NCBI GenBank assembly: GCA_028285305.1
Contig: JANQPV010000077.1
Location: forward strand, 62,001 to 126,000
Length of the DNA: 64,000 nucleotides
Source of the DNA: Alphaproteobacteria bacterium
GTDB lineage: Bacteria; Pseudomonadota; Alphaproteobacteria; SMXP01
Reading direction: 5' to 3'
Made by a program: the position numbers and the translations under genes. Shown one piece after another: positions 39,630 through 48,629 of this stretch (its first letter is position 1; every line of letters begins with the position of its first letter). The notes below the pieces were generated by a model that saw nothing but the letters and a program-made list of their open reading frames with translations, ran no database searches and was not told where the DNA came from.

Positions 39630-41129
39630 CTACTCCTTCACCACATCCGCCCAAGGTTCGCGGTCTTCTTCTCCGCCAAAGAAGTCAGGATCCAGGACAC
39701 TGCGCCATATGGGTGGATTGACGGTTTCCCCTCGTGGTTGGTTGTCGATCTTGGCCTTCAACTGGGCTGCCACTTCTGCGTTCTCGCCGATAATGTTGTT
39801 TTGCTCGGTGGGGTCCGCTGAGAGGTCATAGAGTTCCGGGTCTCCATCGTTGGGGACGATCAATTTCCAGTCGCCTCGATAGTACGCTTCGCCAAATATG
39901 CCGTGGATGAAATAATCGGGAGGGGGTTCGTTTGCTCCGGTGGAGATGACCGACCACCTGTCGGCCCCCGCTAGATTGGGAAAGGATTGCTCCGGTAGAT
40001 CTACTGCTGAGGCGAGGGTGGGCAAGACGTCTTGAACGGTGATGCGCCCCTCCACTTTTCCGGCTGACAGTCCGTCTTTCCAGTAAATGAACGACGGCAC
40101 TCGGACGCCGCCTTCGTACACTGATGACTTACCATCGCGGAAGGGTGTATTGTCACTGCCAGCATGATCATAGTTCAGGCGCAAGAATTCGAACATCTTG
40201 ATCGGGATGGGCGTTCCGAACCAGCGCTTCAACCGATACGTCGTTCCCGCAAGCCCACTGGTGGTATCGGTCGGCGGAACCAAACCCCCGTTGTCGCTCA
40301 TAAACCAGATGAGTGTGTTGTCGAGTTCGCCTTCGCTCTCCAAAGCTGCCACGAGCTCCGCAATGCCGTCATCGATTTCCGATACCATGGCCGCGTGCAC
40401 TCTGCGGTGTTCGTTGTCGATGGACGCGTATTCCGCGATGGCCTCCTCGGGCGCTTCGTTCGGCAAATGCGGGGCCGCATAGCTCAAGTAGAGAAAGACC
40501 GGTTTGGATGGATCGCGCTCCTTGATCAGCTTCACAGCCTCGTTGGTAAGCAGATGAGTTGTGTAGCCTTCCTCGCGAACCGTCTTGCCGTTTCTTTGCC
40601 AATCGTAACCGCCGCCGTGTACGTGATCATAATGACCGACACCACCCGTCACATAGCCGTAGTAATGGTCAAACCCTCGTGCATTGGGAAGCATTTCTCG
40701 ACGGGCATGACCGAGATGCCATTTGCCGACGAGGAAGGTTTGATAGCCCGCATCTTTGAAGTATTGCGGCATCAATTTTTCAGACAGCGGAAGGCTCTTC
40801 GTGGTGATTTTTGCCAGCGGCATCAGAATTCCGAGGCTGACCGCGGACTGACCCGTCATGAGAGAGGCCCGGGTGGGACTGCATGTGGGCTGGGCGTAGA
40901 ACTCTTTCAACTCGGCGCCTTCTGAGGCCAATCGGTCGATGGTTGGTGTAGAGATCACACTCCCGTGATAGCCTACATCATTGTAGCCCATGTCGTCGAT
41001 GAGGATGATGACCACATTTGGCGCCGCGCCTTGCTCAACTTCTTGGGCACCAGCAATCGAAGTAAATGCGCACATGGCAAGAACCACGATTCCAGCCAAA
41101 TGCCTCACTCTGTGCTTCGCAATAAACAT
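39630..41129 (-). CDS. Sulfatase (arylsulfatase-like), secreted
   Basis: VIILIDDMGYNDVGYHG metal site; formylglycine motif AQPTCSPTRASLMTGQ (CxPxR); GKWHLGHARREMLP; signal peptide. Confidence 0.95.
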   Translation of the reverse strand: MFIAKHRVRHLAGIVVLAMCAFTSIAGAQEVEQGAAPNVVIILIDDMGYNDVGYHGSVISTPTIDRLASEGAELKEFYAQPTCSPTRASLMTGQSAVSLGILMPLAKITTKSLPLSEKLMPQYFKDAGYQTFLVGKWHLGHARREMLPNARGFDHYYGYVTGGVGHYDHVHGGGYDWQRNGKTVREEGYTTHLLTNEAVKLIKERDPSKPVFLYLSYAAPHLPNEAPEEAIAEYASIDNEHRRVHAAMVSEIDDGIAELVAALESEGELDNTLIWFMSDNGGLVPPTDTTSGLAGTTYRLKRWFGTPIPIKMFEFLRLNYDHAGSDNTPFRDGKSSVYEGGVRVPSFIYWKDGLSAGKVEGRITVQDVLPTLASAVDLPEQSFPNLAGADRWSVISTGANEPPPDYFIHGIFGEAYYRGDWKLIVPNDGDPELYDLSADPTEQNNIIGENAEVAAQLKAKIDNQPRGETVNPPIWRSVLDPDFFGGEEDREPWADVVKE

Positions 41130-41259
41130 AGGTCCCCCTTTGAGGCAGCTTACACTTGATCCCAATCAATAAGCAAAATCGCGAGTGCGATATGAATTTC
41201 GCGACAAGTCTTTCTTCCCGTGATATTTAGGCGGCTTTGCATCTGAGGGCCTCTTTAAC

Positions 41260-42627
41260 TTGTCTCGCCTTACCACCGCACAAAAGGCCGGCTACGGTCT
41301 CGGCGACTTTGCCTACAACCTGATTTGGCAAGCGGTTACGCTCTTTCTCATTTTCATCTACACGGATGTGGCAGGGCTTTCGCCTTATTGGGCGGGTGTC
41401 GTTTATATTGCCGCTTCGGTCTGGGATGCGATTACCGACCCGATTATGGGTGGTCTTGCGGATAGGACGCGTACGTCCCGAGGTCGATACCGTCCGTACA
41501 TTTTGTGGTCGGCAGCACCTCTGGCTTTCGTTTACTGGCTGGCGTTCAGTGTACCGTCGGTTTCGGATGGTTGGATCATTGTTTGGGCGTTTGTCACACA
41601 CTTTCTGTTGCGGACGGTCTACACGGTGTCCAATATTCCTTACAGCTCCCTCACCGCACGGATGACAAGTGATGCGGACGACCGGGCGCGTCTCACAGGC
41701 TGGCGGATGCAGTTTGCCGTGGCCGGTGGGCTCTTTGTCGCGACATTCCTGCCAGGGCTGGTTGCCGTGTTGGGAGGCGATGATCCGCGAACTGGTTATT
41801 CGCTGACCGTTGCGCTGTTTGCCCTGTTGATGTTTGCGATCCTGATCGCGTCCTACTTTCTGACATCCGAGCCGGACGAAATCGATCCTCTCCCGGCCCG
41901 GCAGTCCCTCAATCCCGTCGATCTTTTGAAAGACGTTTTGGGCGTGGCCGCTAAATTGCGCTTGAATGGCCCCCTCGCTCGGGTATTCCTTGCGATTATT
42001 ATCGGCGGCATGTGCATCGCCATGCTGAGTAAAAGTGTGCCCTACTACTTCAAGTACATTTATGGCGATCAAACCATGGTGAGTGGGGCGTTGGTGACGC
42101 TCATGATCACCCAGTTCGTTGTCATCCCGGCCTATGTGTTCTTGGCCGCACGGACGAGCAAGCGCGTCGCCTGGCTGGCTGGGAGTGGCGTGATGGCGGT
42201 GGGACTGACTGCGCTTTTTGCGAACCAACTCTATACACAGTTCGTCATTCTTCCCATCTTTTGCGTGATTGGGGCGGGAGCCGGAGCTCTCGGTGTCATG
42301 TTTTGGTCTATGCTGCCCGACACCGTCGAGTACAGTGAGTGGGCGACGGGAAATCGAGACGAGGCCAAAACCTATGCGTTCGCCTCTTTTGCGATTAAGA
42401 TGTCGAATGGCACCGCTGGATTTCTCTTCGGTGTCCTGTTGGGCTTGGCGGGTTTCGAGGCCAATGTCGAGCAAACCGAGGATACCATCTTTGCCATCAA
42501 GTCCATCATGACTTTGATTCCGTTGCTTGGACTTTTGATCTGTGCTGTGATCATTTGGGGGTATCCACTGGATAGAGCGGCACACGAGAAGCTGTTGACC
42601 GACATCAAGGCGCGCCAGACAACCTGA
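41260..42627 (+). CDS. MFS transporter of the glycoside-pentoside-hexuronide (GPH) type
   Basis: KAGYGLGDFAYNLIWQAVTLFLIFIYTDVAGL; WDAITDPIMGGLADRTRTSRGRYRPYILW; SMLPDTVEYSEWATGNRDEA. Confidence 0.93.
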   Translation: MSRLTTAQKAGYGLGDFAYNLIWQAVTLFLIFIYTDVAGLSPYWAGVVYIAASVWDAITDPIMGGLADRTRTSRGRYRPYILWSAAPLAFVYWLAFSVPSVSDGWIIVWAFVTHFLLRTVYTVSNIPYSSLTARMTSDADDRARLTGWRMQFAVAGGLFVATFLPGLVAVLGGDDPRTGYSLTVALFALLMFAILIASYFLTSEPDEIDPLPARQSLNPVDLLKDVLGVAAKLRLNGPLARVFLAIIIGGMCIAMLSKSVPYYFKYIYGDQTMVSGALVTLMITQFVVIPAYVFLAARTSKRVAWLAGSGVMAVGLTALFANQLYTQFVILPIFCVIGAGAGALGVMFWSMLPDTVEYSEWATGNRDEAKTYAFASFAIKMSNGTAGFLFGVLLGLAGFEANVEQTEDTIFAIKSIMTLIPLLGLLICAVIIWGYPLDRAAHEKLLTDIKARQTT

Positions 42628-42666
42628 ATCGGCTCGGTTCTTCGTAACGGAGGATATCGCAAAGTT

Positions 42667-43383
42667 GTGAACCGCACGATTAACAGAAACGCCGTGAATG
42701 AAATCGCCATCACATTTTTCCGGGGCGCTTTGTTGGTCGTTGCAATTTGGGCCTTTGTAAGCTCTGCGCTTTCGATGAGCTACGAACTCTGGGTGGGCGT
42801 TGGCGTTGCTTCTGGAATCGCCGATGTCTGGCGCGCCCTCTTCTTGTTTGCGTTCGGGTCGGAACCCGTAATGGGGGTTGTGGGCTACTTTCATATGTTT
42901 GACCCCATCATCCTGCTTGCTGCTGGCTATATCGCCCTGTCCAGCATCGACGGCTCTTTGCCCCGATTAACGAGCGTGCGGGTGGGCATTGCGTATTCCC
43001 TCCGATTTCTAATGTTCCGTGTGTCACTCTTCGTCTTCTTTTCAATATTCGCCGCCGTCACACCTTTCAATATTGGCACGGGACCGCTCACGGACTATTT
43101 GTTGGCGATAGCCTTTGTCGTGATCATGCTTTGGTTCTACTTTGGCCGTGCAAACACTGCGTACACGGATCCTGATTTCCCTCCGCCCGAACGGGTCGCC
43201 CCCGTATTTATCGGCTTACTTGTTCCGCTCCTTGTTGGTTACTTGGCGACGGGACTCACTCTTCACGCAGACCCCGATTTGCCGATTGGCGAACGCTGGA
43301 GTAATGCTTATCAGGGCTTCCTTGGTGCACACCAAAACTTGATCCAGCGCAGGTACCATTGGGTTCTGGAAAACCCGGATTAA
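42667..43383 (+). CDS. Hypothetical integral membrane protein
   Basis: 238 aa, several TM segments; no recognised family. Confidence 0.7.
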   Translation: MNRTINRNAVNEIAITFFRGALLVVAIWAFVSSALSMSYELWVGVGVASGIADVWRALFLFAFGSEPVMGVVGYFHMFDPIILLAAGYIALSSIDGSLPRLTSVRVGIAYSLRFLMFRVSLFVFFSIFAAVTPFNIGTGPLTDYLLAIAFVVIMLWFYFGRANTAYTDPDFPPPERVAPVFIGLLVPLLVGYLATGLTLHADPDLPIGERWSNAYQGFLGAHQNLIQRRYHWVLENPD

Positions 43384-43811
43384 CTTAGCAACAGAATCAC
43401 TGCGGCCGTATTCAAGACGAACAGGATCGACGCGCCGAAGACATTCGTATCCACCTCGTGAATTGTGCCGCCGATGTTGAATTTGAACGGCTTGATTCCG
43501 TTGACGTCCTTTAGTGCGCCGTCATACACCTTCATGGTCGAGATGGTCATGACGAATGTCAGCATCCAGTTGTAGTTCAAGAGAACCGCCATCCATGTAT
43601 GGAGCGGGCTGGGAAAACCCCACAACAAGAACAAAACGAATATGGAGACGCCGGCCTGCGCCAAGACTTGCCAAACGACGTGAAAGCGTGCGTGAGGCGG
43701 CCACAGCGGGTTTGTGGCATGAGTTGCGTTAAAGTCCGCGCGCATGGGTCCAACGCCCATGGCGACGGCATTGAGGGACAAAATAATCTTTGCAGTGAGG
43801 ACAGCATCCAT
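43380..43811 (-). CDS. Hypothetical integral membrane protein
   Basis: 143 aa, about 4 TM segments, NPLWPPHARFHVVWQVL motif. Confidence 0.7.
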   Translation of the reverse strand: MDAVLTAKIILSLNAVAMGVGPMRADFNATHATNPLWPPHARFHVVWQVLAQAGVSIFVLFLLWGFPSPLHTWMAVLLNYNWMLTFVMTISTMKVYDGALKDVNGIKPFKFNIGGTIHEVDTNVFGASILFVLNTAAVILLLS

Positions 43812-43826
43812 TTCGGACTTCCTTTC

Positions 43827-44606
43827 CTATATCAAGCCGGGATAGCTGCCGCCATCAAGCTGTACGTTTTGGCCAGAAATGAAACCGGCTTGGGCAGAGC
43901 AGAGAAACGCGCAGGTGTCGCCGAATTCTTTGGGATCGCCCATGCGCTTGGCGGCTATGGATTCGGCTATGGCTTGGCGCTCTTGCTCAATGGTCGTGCC
44001 TTTGAACTGAGCCGCCAGTTCCGCCATTTGCTTTTGCCGGTCCGTATCGAACCGTTCGGGGAGCATATTGTTTATTGTGACATTGTCTTTGGCGACGTCT
44101 TGAGAGAGGCCTTTACAAAGAGCCGTCAATCCAGAGCGGGCCGTGGTTGACAAGCCCATGGGCGCGCGGGGCGACTTTACCATCGCCGATGTAATATTCA
44201 CGATGCGGCCGAACTTGCGCTCTTGCATGCCGGGCAGAACCGCTTGGATCATAAAGATGGGCGCGAGGAGATTGGACTGTAGAGCGGCGTTCCACTCCGC
44301 CTCCCCCCATTGCTGAAAGGCGCCAGGTGGCGGTCCGCCGTTATTGTTGACGAGAATGTCCGGGTTTGGACATGCTGCAAGCAGGTTTTGGCGGCCGTGA
44401 TTGGTGTCGATGTCTGCAACGATCGTCGTTACGGACGCCTTCGTCCGTGAGCGGATTTCCTCAGCTGTTTCGCTTAACCGATCGGCGTCGCGACCGTTAA
44501 TGACAACGTCGGCACCTTCTTTTGCTAGTGAAAGCGCGCAGGCCTTTCCCAGTCCGCGCGACGAGGCGCACACGATCGCCTTCTTCCCTTCGATCCCGAG
44601 TTCCAT
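43827..44606 (-). CDS. Short-chain dehydrogenase/reductase
   Basis: KKAIVCASSRGLGKACALSLAKEGADVVINGRD; LVNNNGGPP; terminal GFISGQNVQLDGGSYPG. Confidence 0.92.
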   Translation of the reverse strand: MELGIEGKKAIVCASSRGLGKACALSLAKEGADVVINGRDADRLSETAEEIRSRTKASVTTIVADIDTNHGRQNLLAACPNPDILVNNNGGPPPGAFQQWGEAEWNAALQSNLLAPIFMIQAVLPGMQERKFGRIVNITSAMVKSPRAPMGLSTTARSGLTALCKGLSQDVAKDNVTINNMLPERFDTDRQKQMAELAAQFKGTTIEQERQAIAESIAAKRMGDPKEFGDTCAFLCSAQAGFISGQNVQLDGGSYPGLI

Positions 44607-46253
44607 TTAGTCCTCCCTGGATAGTATGGTGTTGAGGTCGCGGCGCACGGCTTCCGCCGAAGCGGTTTCACCGTAACGCGCGGCAATATGGCCGTCCGGC
44701 CGGATGAGCAGCGCGACAACTCCCGCCAGATCTTCCTTGTCCGCCCACGTTGCGGGTGCGGAAATGTATCGGATATCGTTGGAGAGCTCTTCGGCCACAG
44801 CTCGTCCCTTCTCGGAGCGCCCAATCAGCGAAAACTCTGTCGACGAAAGAAGTGAGAGGAGCGAGCTCCGATCTGCGCCGTTTTGCACCCATTCGTGCGG
44901 CAACAAAGCTCCCACATCGTATGAGGGTTTGTAGTTGCTGATGTCGTCGTCCGGCGCGCGATCGATGGGTTTAGACCCGATCAGAGCCTCCGAATGATAG
45001 CGATATCCCAATTGGAGCTTGATGCTGTCGAAATGAGGGCGCTGAATTTCGATGGCGGCCTGGATGCGTTCGTCGTCCGCCCCGGCCTCGCACATGGACG
45101 CAAAATGTTGCATCTTAGTGGAGGGATCCTCCCCATAAAGAACGCTGAAGAGCTCGAACATCTTAGCCGCGTTGGTCATACTCTGTTCGCTGTTATCGAC
45201 CGCAACGGGACGGCGCTCGATTTCATAGGTATCAAGCAGGCGCTCAGAGGCTTCACCCTTCAACACTTTGGCCAATTTCCATGAAATGTTTTGGGCATCG
45301 CCTGCGCCCGTGTTGAGACCCAGGCCACCGGTGGGTGGAAACCGGTGCGCCGCATCGCCGATCAGAAAGATGCGACCCTTGCGATAGGCGCTCGCCATCT
45401 GCGAGCTCATGCGCCAAGGACTAATGTTCTCGACACTGAACTGAACATTGTCATGACCGATGGCGTTCAAGACTTCCCCGCGGCATCGTTCCTCGTCGAA
45501 GTCTTCTGCCGATTCCGTACTTGGATCGTACGACTTCATAAAGACCCAGGTGGTCATGTCATCGTAAAAGATAAATGCACCGCTCGCCTCGGGATCAAAT
45601 GTGAAATACAAGACACCGGGCTGATCCCCGGTGATATCGCTCAAGTCCCCTTTGCAGTGGATCATCACATAGTTCTGAAGTGTTTCGGGACCTTCCATCG
45701 TTATCCCGAGCGCGTCCCGGGTGCGTGAGCCCGCACCGTCCGCTGACAGAACATAAGACGCCCCGATTTCGAGTGGCTCTTGTGCGCCTCTTAGAAACAC
45801 TTGCGCTCGAATGCCGTTTGCTTCCTCCAGAATTTCTCGGCATTCGGCCCCACGGAGTAAGCCCACATTGTCTTTCGTTTGGATTTGAGCCGCGAGCTGA
45901 GCTTCGAACTGGGGCTGCGAGATATTAATGAGCGGGAACGGCGTGATATCGAGATCTTTGTCGGTTTGGCGCTCGTAGGGAAGTTCACCGAATCGTGTCC
46001 CGGAGAGCTTTGATGCGAACCGAACTGAGCCGGCCAGCTCGACAGGCGAACCGTGCGCCCGAAGAGCGTGGCCGGATAGACCCGCTGCATCGCAGATTTC
46101 AATCGTGCGCGGGTTGACCGCGTGAGCTTTCGGCGCCGTCATCCGCTCAAATCGTCTGTCGACAATGATCGAAGAAATCCCCTGATTGGACAGAAGTAAG
46201 CCAGCCATCAATCCGATGGGACCGGCACCAACGATTAGAACTTGTGTTTTCAT
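44607..46253 (-). CDS. FAD-dependent monooxygenase (aromatic hydroxylase type)
   Basis: TQVLIVGAGPIGLMAGLLLSNQG; LSADGAGSRTRDALGI (DG motif); RIFLIGDAAHRFPPTGGLGLNTGAGDAQNISWKLA (GD motif). Confidence 0.94.
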   Translation of the reverse strand: MKTQVLIVGAGPIGLMAGLLLSNQGISSIIVDRRFERMTAPKAHAVNPRTIEICDAAGLSGHALRAHGSPVELAGSVRFASKLSGTRFGELPYERQTDKDLDITPFPLINISQPQFEAQLAAQIQTKDNVGLLRGAECREILEEANGIRAQVFLRGAQEPLEIGASYVLSADGAGSRTRDALGITMEGPETLQNYVMIHCKGDLSDITGDQPGVLYFTFDPEASGAFIFYDDMTTWVFMKSYDPSTESAEDFDEERCRGEVLNAIGHDNVQFSVENISPWRMSSQMASAYRKGRIFLIGDAAHRFPPTGGLGLNTGAGDAQNISWKLAKVLKGEASERLLDTYEIERRPVAVDNSEQSMTNAAKMFELFSVLYGEDPSTKMQHFASMCEAGADDERIQAAIEIQRPHFDSIKLQLGYRYHSEALIGSKPIDRAPDDDISNYKPSYDVGALLPHEWVQNGADRSSLLSLLSSTEFSLIGRSEKGRAVAEELSNDIRYISAPATWADKEDLAGVVALLIRPDGHIAARYGETASAEAVRRDLNTILSRED

Positions 46254-46365
46254 AGCCAACCTCCAAATTTGAGGTATCTCTCATTTTTATTCTTGTCAAC
46301 TAATTTTATTGTTGATATATATTTTTGGACGACATCGAACGGTACGAGCAAGCGAACTCAAGACA

Positions 46366-46998
46366 ATGCGGCACTATTTTCAGGATAAATCGACAAAGCT
46401 GGGAAAGAGAGAGCGGACGCGGTCTTTGCTCATCGACGGGGCGATCGCGGCGATCGCTGAGAACGGGATGGGCGCAACTTCGATCAAAGAGATCACGGAA
46501 ATCGCCGGGCTCTCGAACGGGACGTTCTATAACCACTTTCAAGGCCGAGACGAAATCTTTGAGCTGGCCGCCTATTCGGTTGCAAAAGAAATCACCGACG
46601 AAATTGCCGAAATGGTCGCCGTGGTCCAAGATGGAATTGGCCGCATTGTGATATCAACCGACGCCTTTATTGGAAGAGCCGTTGCGGCCCCCGATTGGGG
46701 AGCTCTGCTCGTCAATGCTGTCCATCATATAAGAGACATGCGCTTTGATATCGGTGAACATCTTCGAGCGGATGTGGCGCTGGCGATTGAGCAAGGAAAG
46801 CTCAGCGAAATGCCCTCCAGCTTCCTTGTCCACCAAATTGGCGCGCTCATTACGCTCGCCGTAGAGCTGCAAATCGCCGGCAAGGCTGACCGAGCCATTT
46901 CATTCGAGACGTGCGAAGCGGTCCTCAAATTGCTGGGGCTCACGCCTACGAAAGCGCACCGCGCGGTGCAAACATTCCTTTCAAAGACGACGGTTTAA
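46366..46998 (+). CDS. TetR/AcrR-family transcriptional regulator
   Basis: RTRSLLIDGAIAAIAENGMGATSIKEITEIAGLSNGTFYNHFQGRDEIFELA. Confidence 0.92.
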   Translation: MRHYFQDKSTKLGKRERTRSLLIDGAIAAIAENGMGATSIKEITEIAGLSNGTFYNHFQGRDEIFELAAYSVAKEITDEIAEMVAVVQDGIGRIVISTDAFIGRAVAAPDWGALLVNAVHHIRDMRFDIGEHLRADVALAIEQGKLSEMPSSFLVHQIGALITLAVELQIAGKADRAISFETCEAVLKLLGLTPTKAHRAVQTFLSKTTV

Positions 46999-47012
46999 GA
47001 CGGGAGAACGCC

Positions 47013-47867
47013 ATGGACGTTTCGCAAGGGGATTTTCAGCCGTTTCCATCCGAAGTGGGTGCCATCTATGCACTGGGCCTCACCTACGAAGGTCACATCA
47101 AAGAGTCCGGGGAGAAATTGGGCGATCCGATCGTCTTTAACAAGACGTGCGCCCCGCAGCCTGGTCTGAGTTCTGTTCGAACTCCCAAGAGCGATGAGAT
47201 GCATGAATCGCTTCGTGAGTTGGACAGCGTTGTCGCGGAAAAGATGCGACGAATGTTTGCAGACCTGCCGCCGCTCCTCGACTATGAAGTGGAATTGGGA
47301 TTCATCCTTCTTGAAGAAGCCTCACAAAATCAGCTTGCAGACAAAGAGTGGATGCCCTCGATCGGTTACTTTCTAGCAAACGATCTGACCGTGCGAAGCG
47401 TTCAGATCGCAGGACAATTGGCAGCGGACCGCCTGCCCTATTGGTCGCGCTCGAAAAGCTTTCCAAGCTTTTTACCGACTGCATCAGAGGTTTGGGTTCC
47501 CAAAACACCCTCTGGACACGAATTTCCCGACGTCCGTCTGGAATTGAAGGTGAACGGCGACGTTCGCCAGTCTGAGAATGTCTCCGATATCATTTATTCG
47601 CCAAGGCGGATGATCGATATCGTCGCAGGCCAGACGTCCAATGGAGAACTCTCGCGCGGCGATATTATCTTGACAGGAACACCATCCGGCGTCGCGCTCG
47701 GCATGTCGAAAGCAAAGCAAATGATTGCAAAACTTCTGCCAGCACCCTTGCTCGTTCGTATGGGGATTGGCTCGAACCGGGCGAATCCTGCCTTCCTTCA
47801 GTCTGGCGATGTTGCGGAACAATCTGCAGAGTGGCTGGGAAGTTTTCGCTTTGTCGTGGATAGGTGA
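47013..47867 (+). CDS. Fumarylacetoacetate hydrolase (FAH) family protein
   Basis: YALGLTYEGHIKESGEKLGDPIVFNKTCAP; YEVELGFIL; ANDLTVRSVQ; GDIILTGTPSGVALGMSK. Confidence 0.9.
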   Translation: MDVSQGDFQPFPSEVGAIYALGLTYEGHIKESGEKLGDPIVFNKTCAPQPGLSSVRTPKSDEMHESLRELDSVVAEKMRRMFADLPPLLDYEVELGFILLEEASQNQLADKEWMPSIGYFLANDLTVRSVQIAGQLAADRLPYWSRSKSFPSFLPTASEVWVPKTPSGHEFPDVRLELKVNGDVRQSENVSDIIYSPRRMIDIVAGQTSNGELSRGDIILTGTPSGVALGMSKAKQMIAKLLPAPLLVRMGIGSNRANPAFLQSGDVAEQSAEWLGSFRFVVDR

Positions 47868-47937
47868 TTAGACAAATCAGACATGTTTTTCGAAGGACAC
47901 CCAAGTATCCTTTAAACTCAACAGGGAGAATGGAACC

Positions 47938-48492
47938 ATGGAACACCAAATGCCGAGACTGACCCTTTCACACTCAACCATTGCCGCCAAAGATCTCGAC
48001 GGTATTCTTAATTTCTACTGCGATGTCCTGGGCTTTCAGGTGACGAACCGGGGTGACGTGCCCGGAGGCGGTCAATTGGCTTTCGTTAGTCAAGACCCGA
48101 ACAACCACCATCAAATCGTTTTTGTGAGCAGCGACGAGACACCCGAGCACGAGTTTGTGATGGTGGAACACTTGGCTTTTCGAACTGAGACTTTGGACGA
48201 TCTGCGCATTTTGCGTTCCAAGCTGCAAGAGGCCAACGTCGATCCGATTCTGCCCATCTGCCATGGAAATGCTTGGTCCTTGTACTTCAACGATCCCGAA
48301 GGTAATGGGCTGGAATGCTTTGTCGATACGCCTTTTCACGTGGCTCAGCCTTTTGCAGATGGCTTCGATCTGGACCAGAGCGATGAGGACATTCTTTCAT
48401 CGACAAAAGCCCTGATTGAAACGAAACCTGAATTCCAACCTATGTCCGAATGGCAAAAGGAACTGGACAGACAACTAAATCAACGCAATTAG
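47938..48492 (+). CDS. VOC-family (glyoxalase/extradiol dioxygenase-like) protein
   Basis: LSHSTIAAKDLDGILNFYCDVLGFQVTNRG; EHLAFRTETLDDLRILRSKL; SLYFNDPEGNGLECFVDTP. Confidence 0.92.
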   Translation: MEHQMPRLTLSHSTIAAKDLDGILNFYCDVLGFQVTNRGDVPGGGQLAFVSQDPNNHHQIVFVSSDETPEHEFVMVEHLAFRTETLDDLRILRSKLQEANVDPILPICHGNAWSLYFNDPEGNGLECFVDTPFHVAQPFADGFDLDQSDEDILSSTKALIETKPEFQPMSEWQKELDRQLNQRN

Positions 48493-48629
48493 GCGCTCGA
48501 CTGTCGGTGCTCATTCATTTCTTGTGTGGATGATGCACCCGCAATCAAATACGTGATTATTGAATGCGCCCTCTTGCAATGATTGCGTTCGCGCGCCTTC
48601 ATGGCTCTATTACTTAAGGAGGTGCGCTC

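Noticed and set aside
41227-42894. 555-aa minus-strand ORF
   Set aside because: Antisense to the clear GPH-type MFS gene (41260-42627); composition (Arg/His/Gln/Asn-rich) is typical of a shadow ORF.
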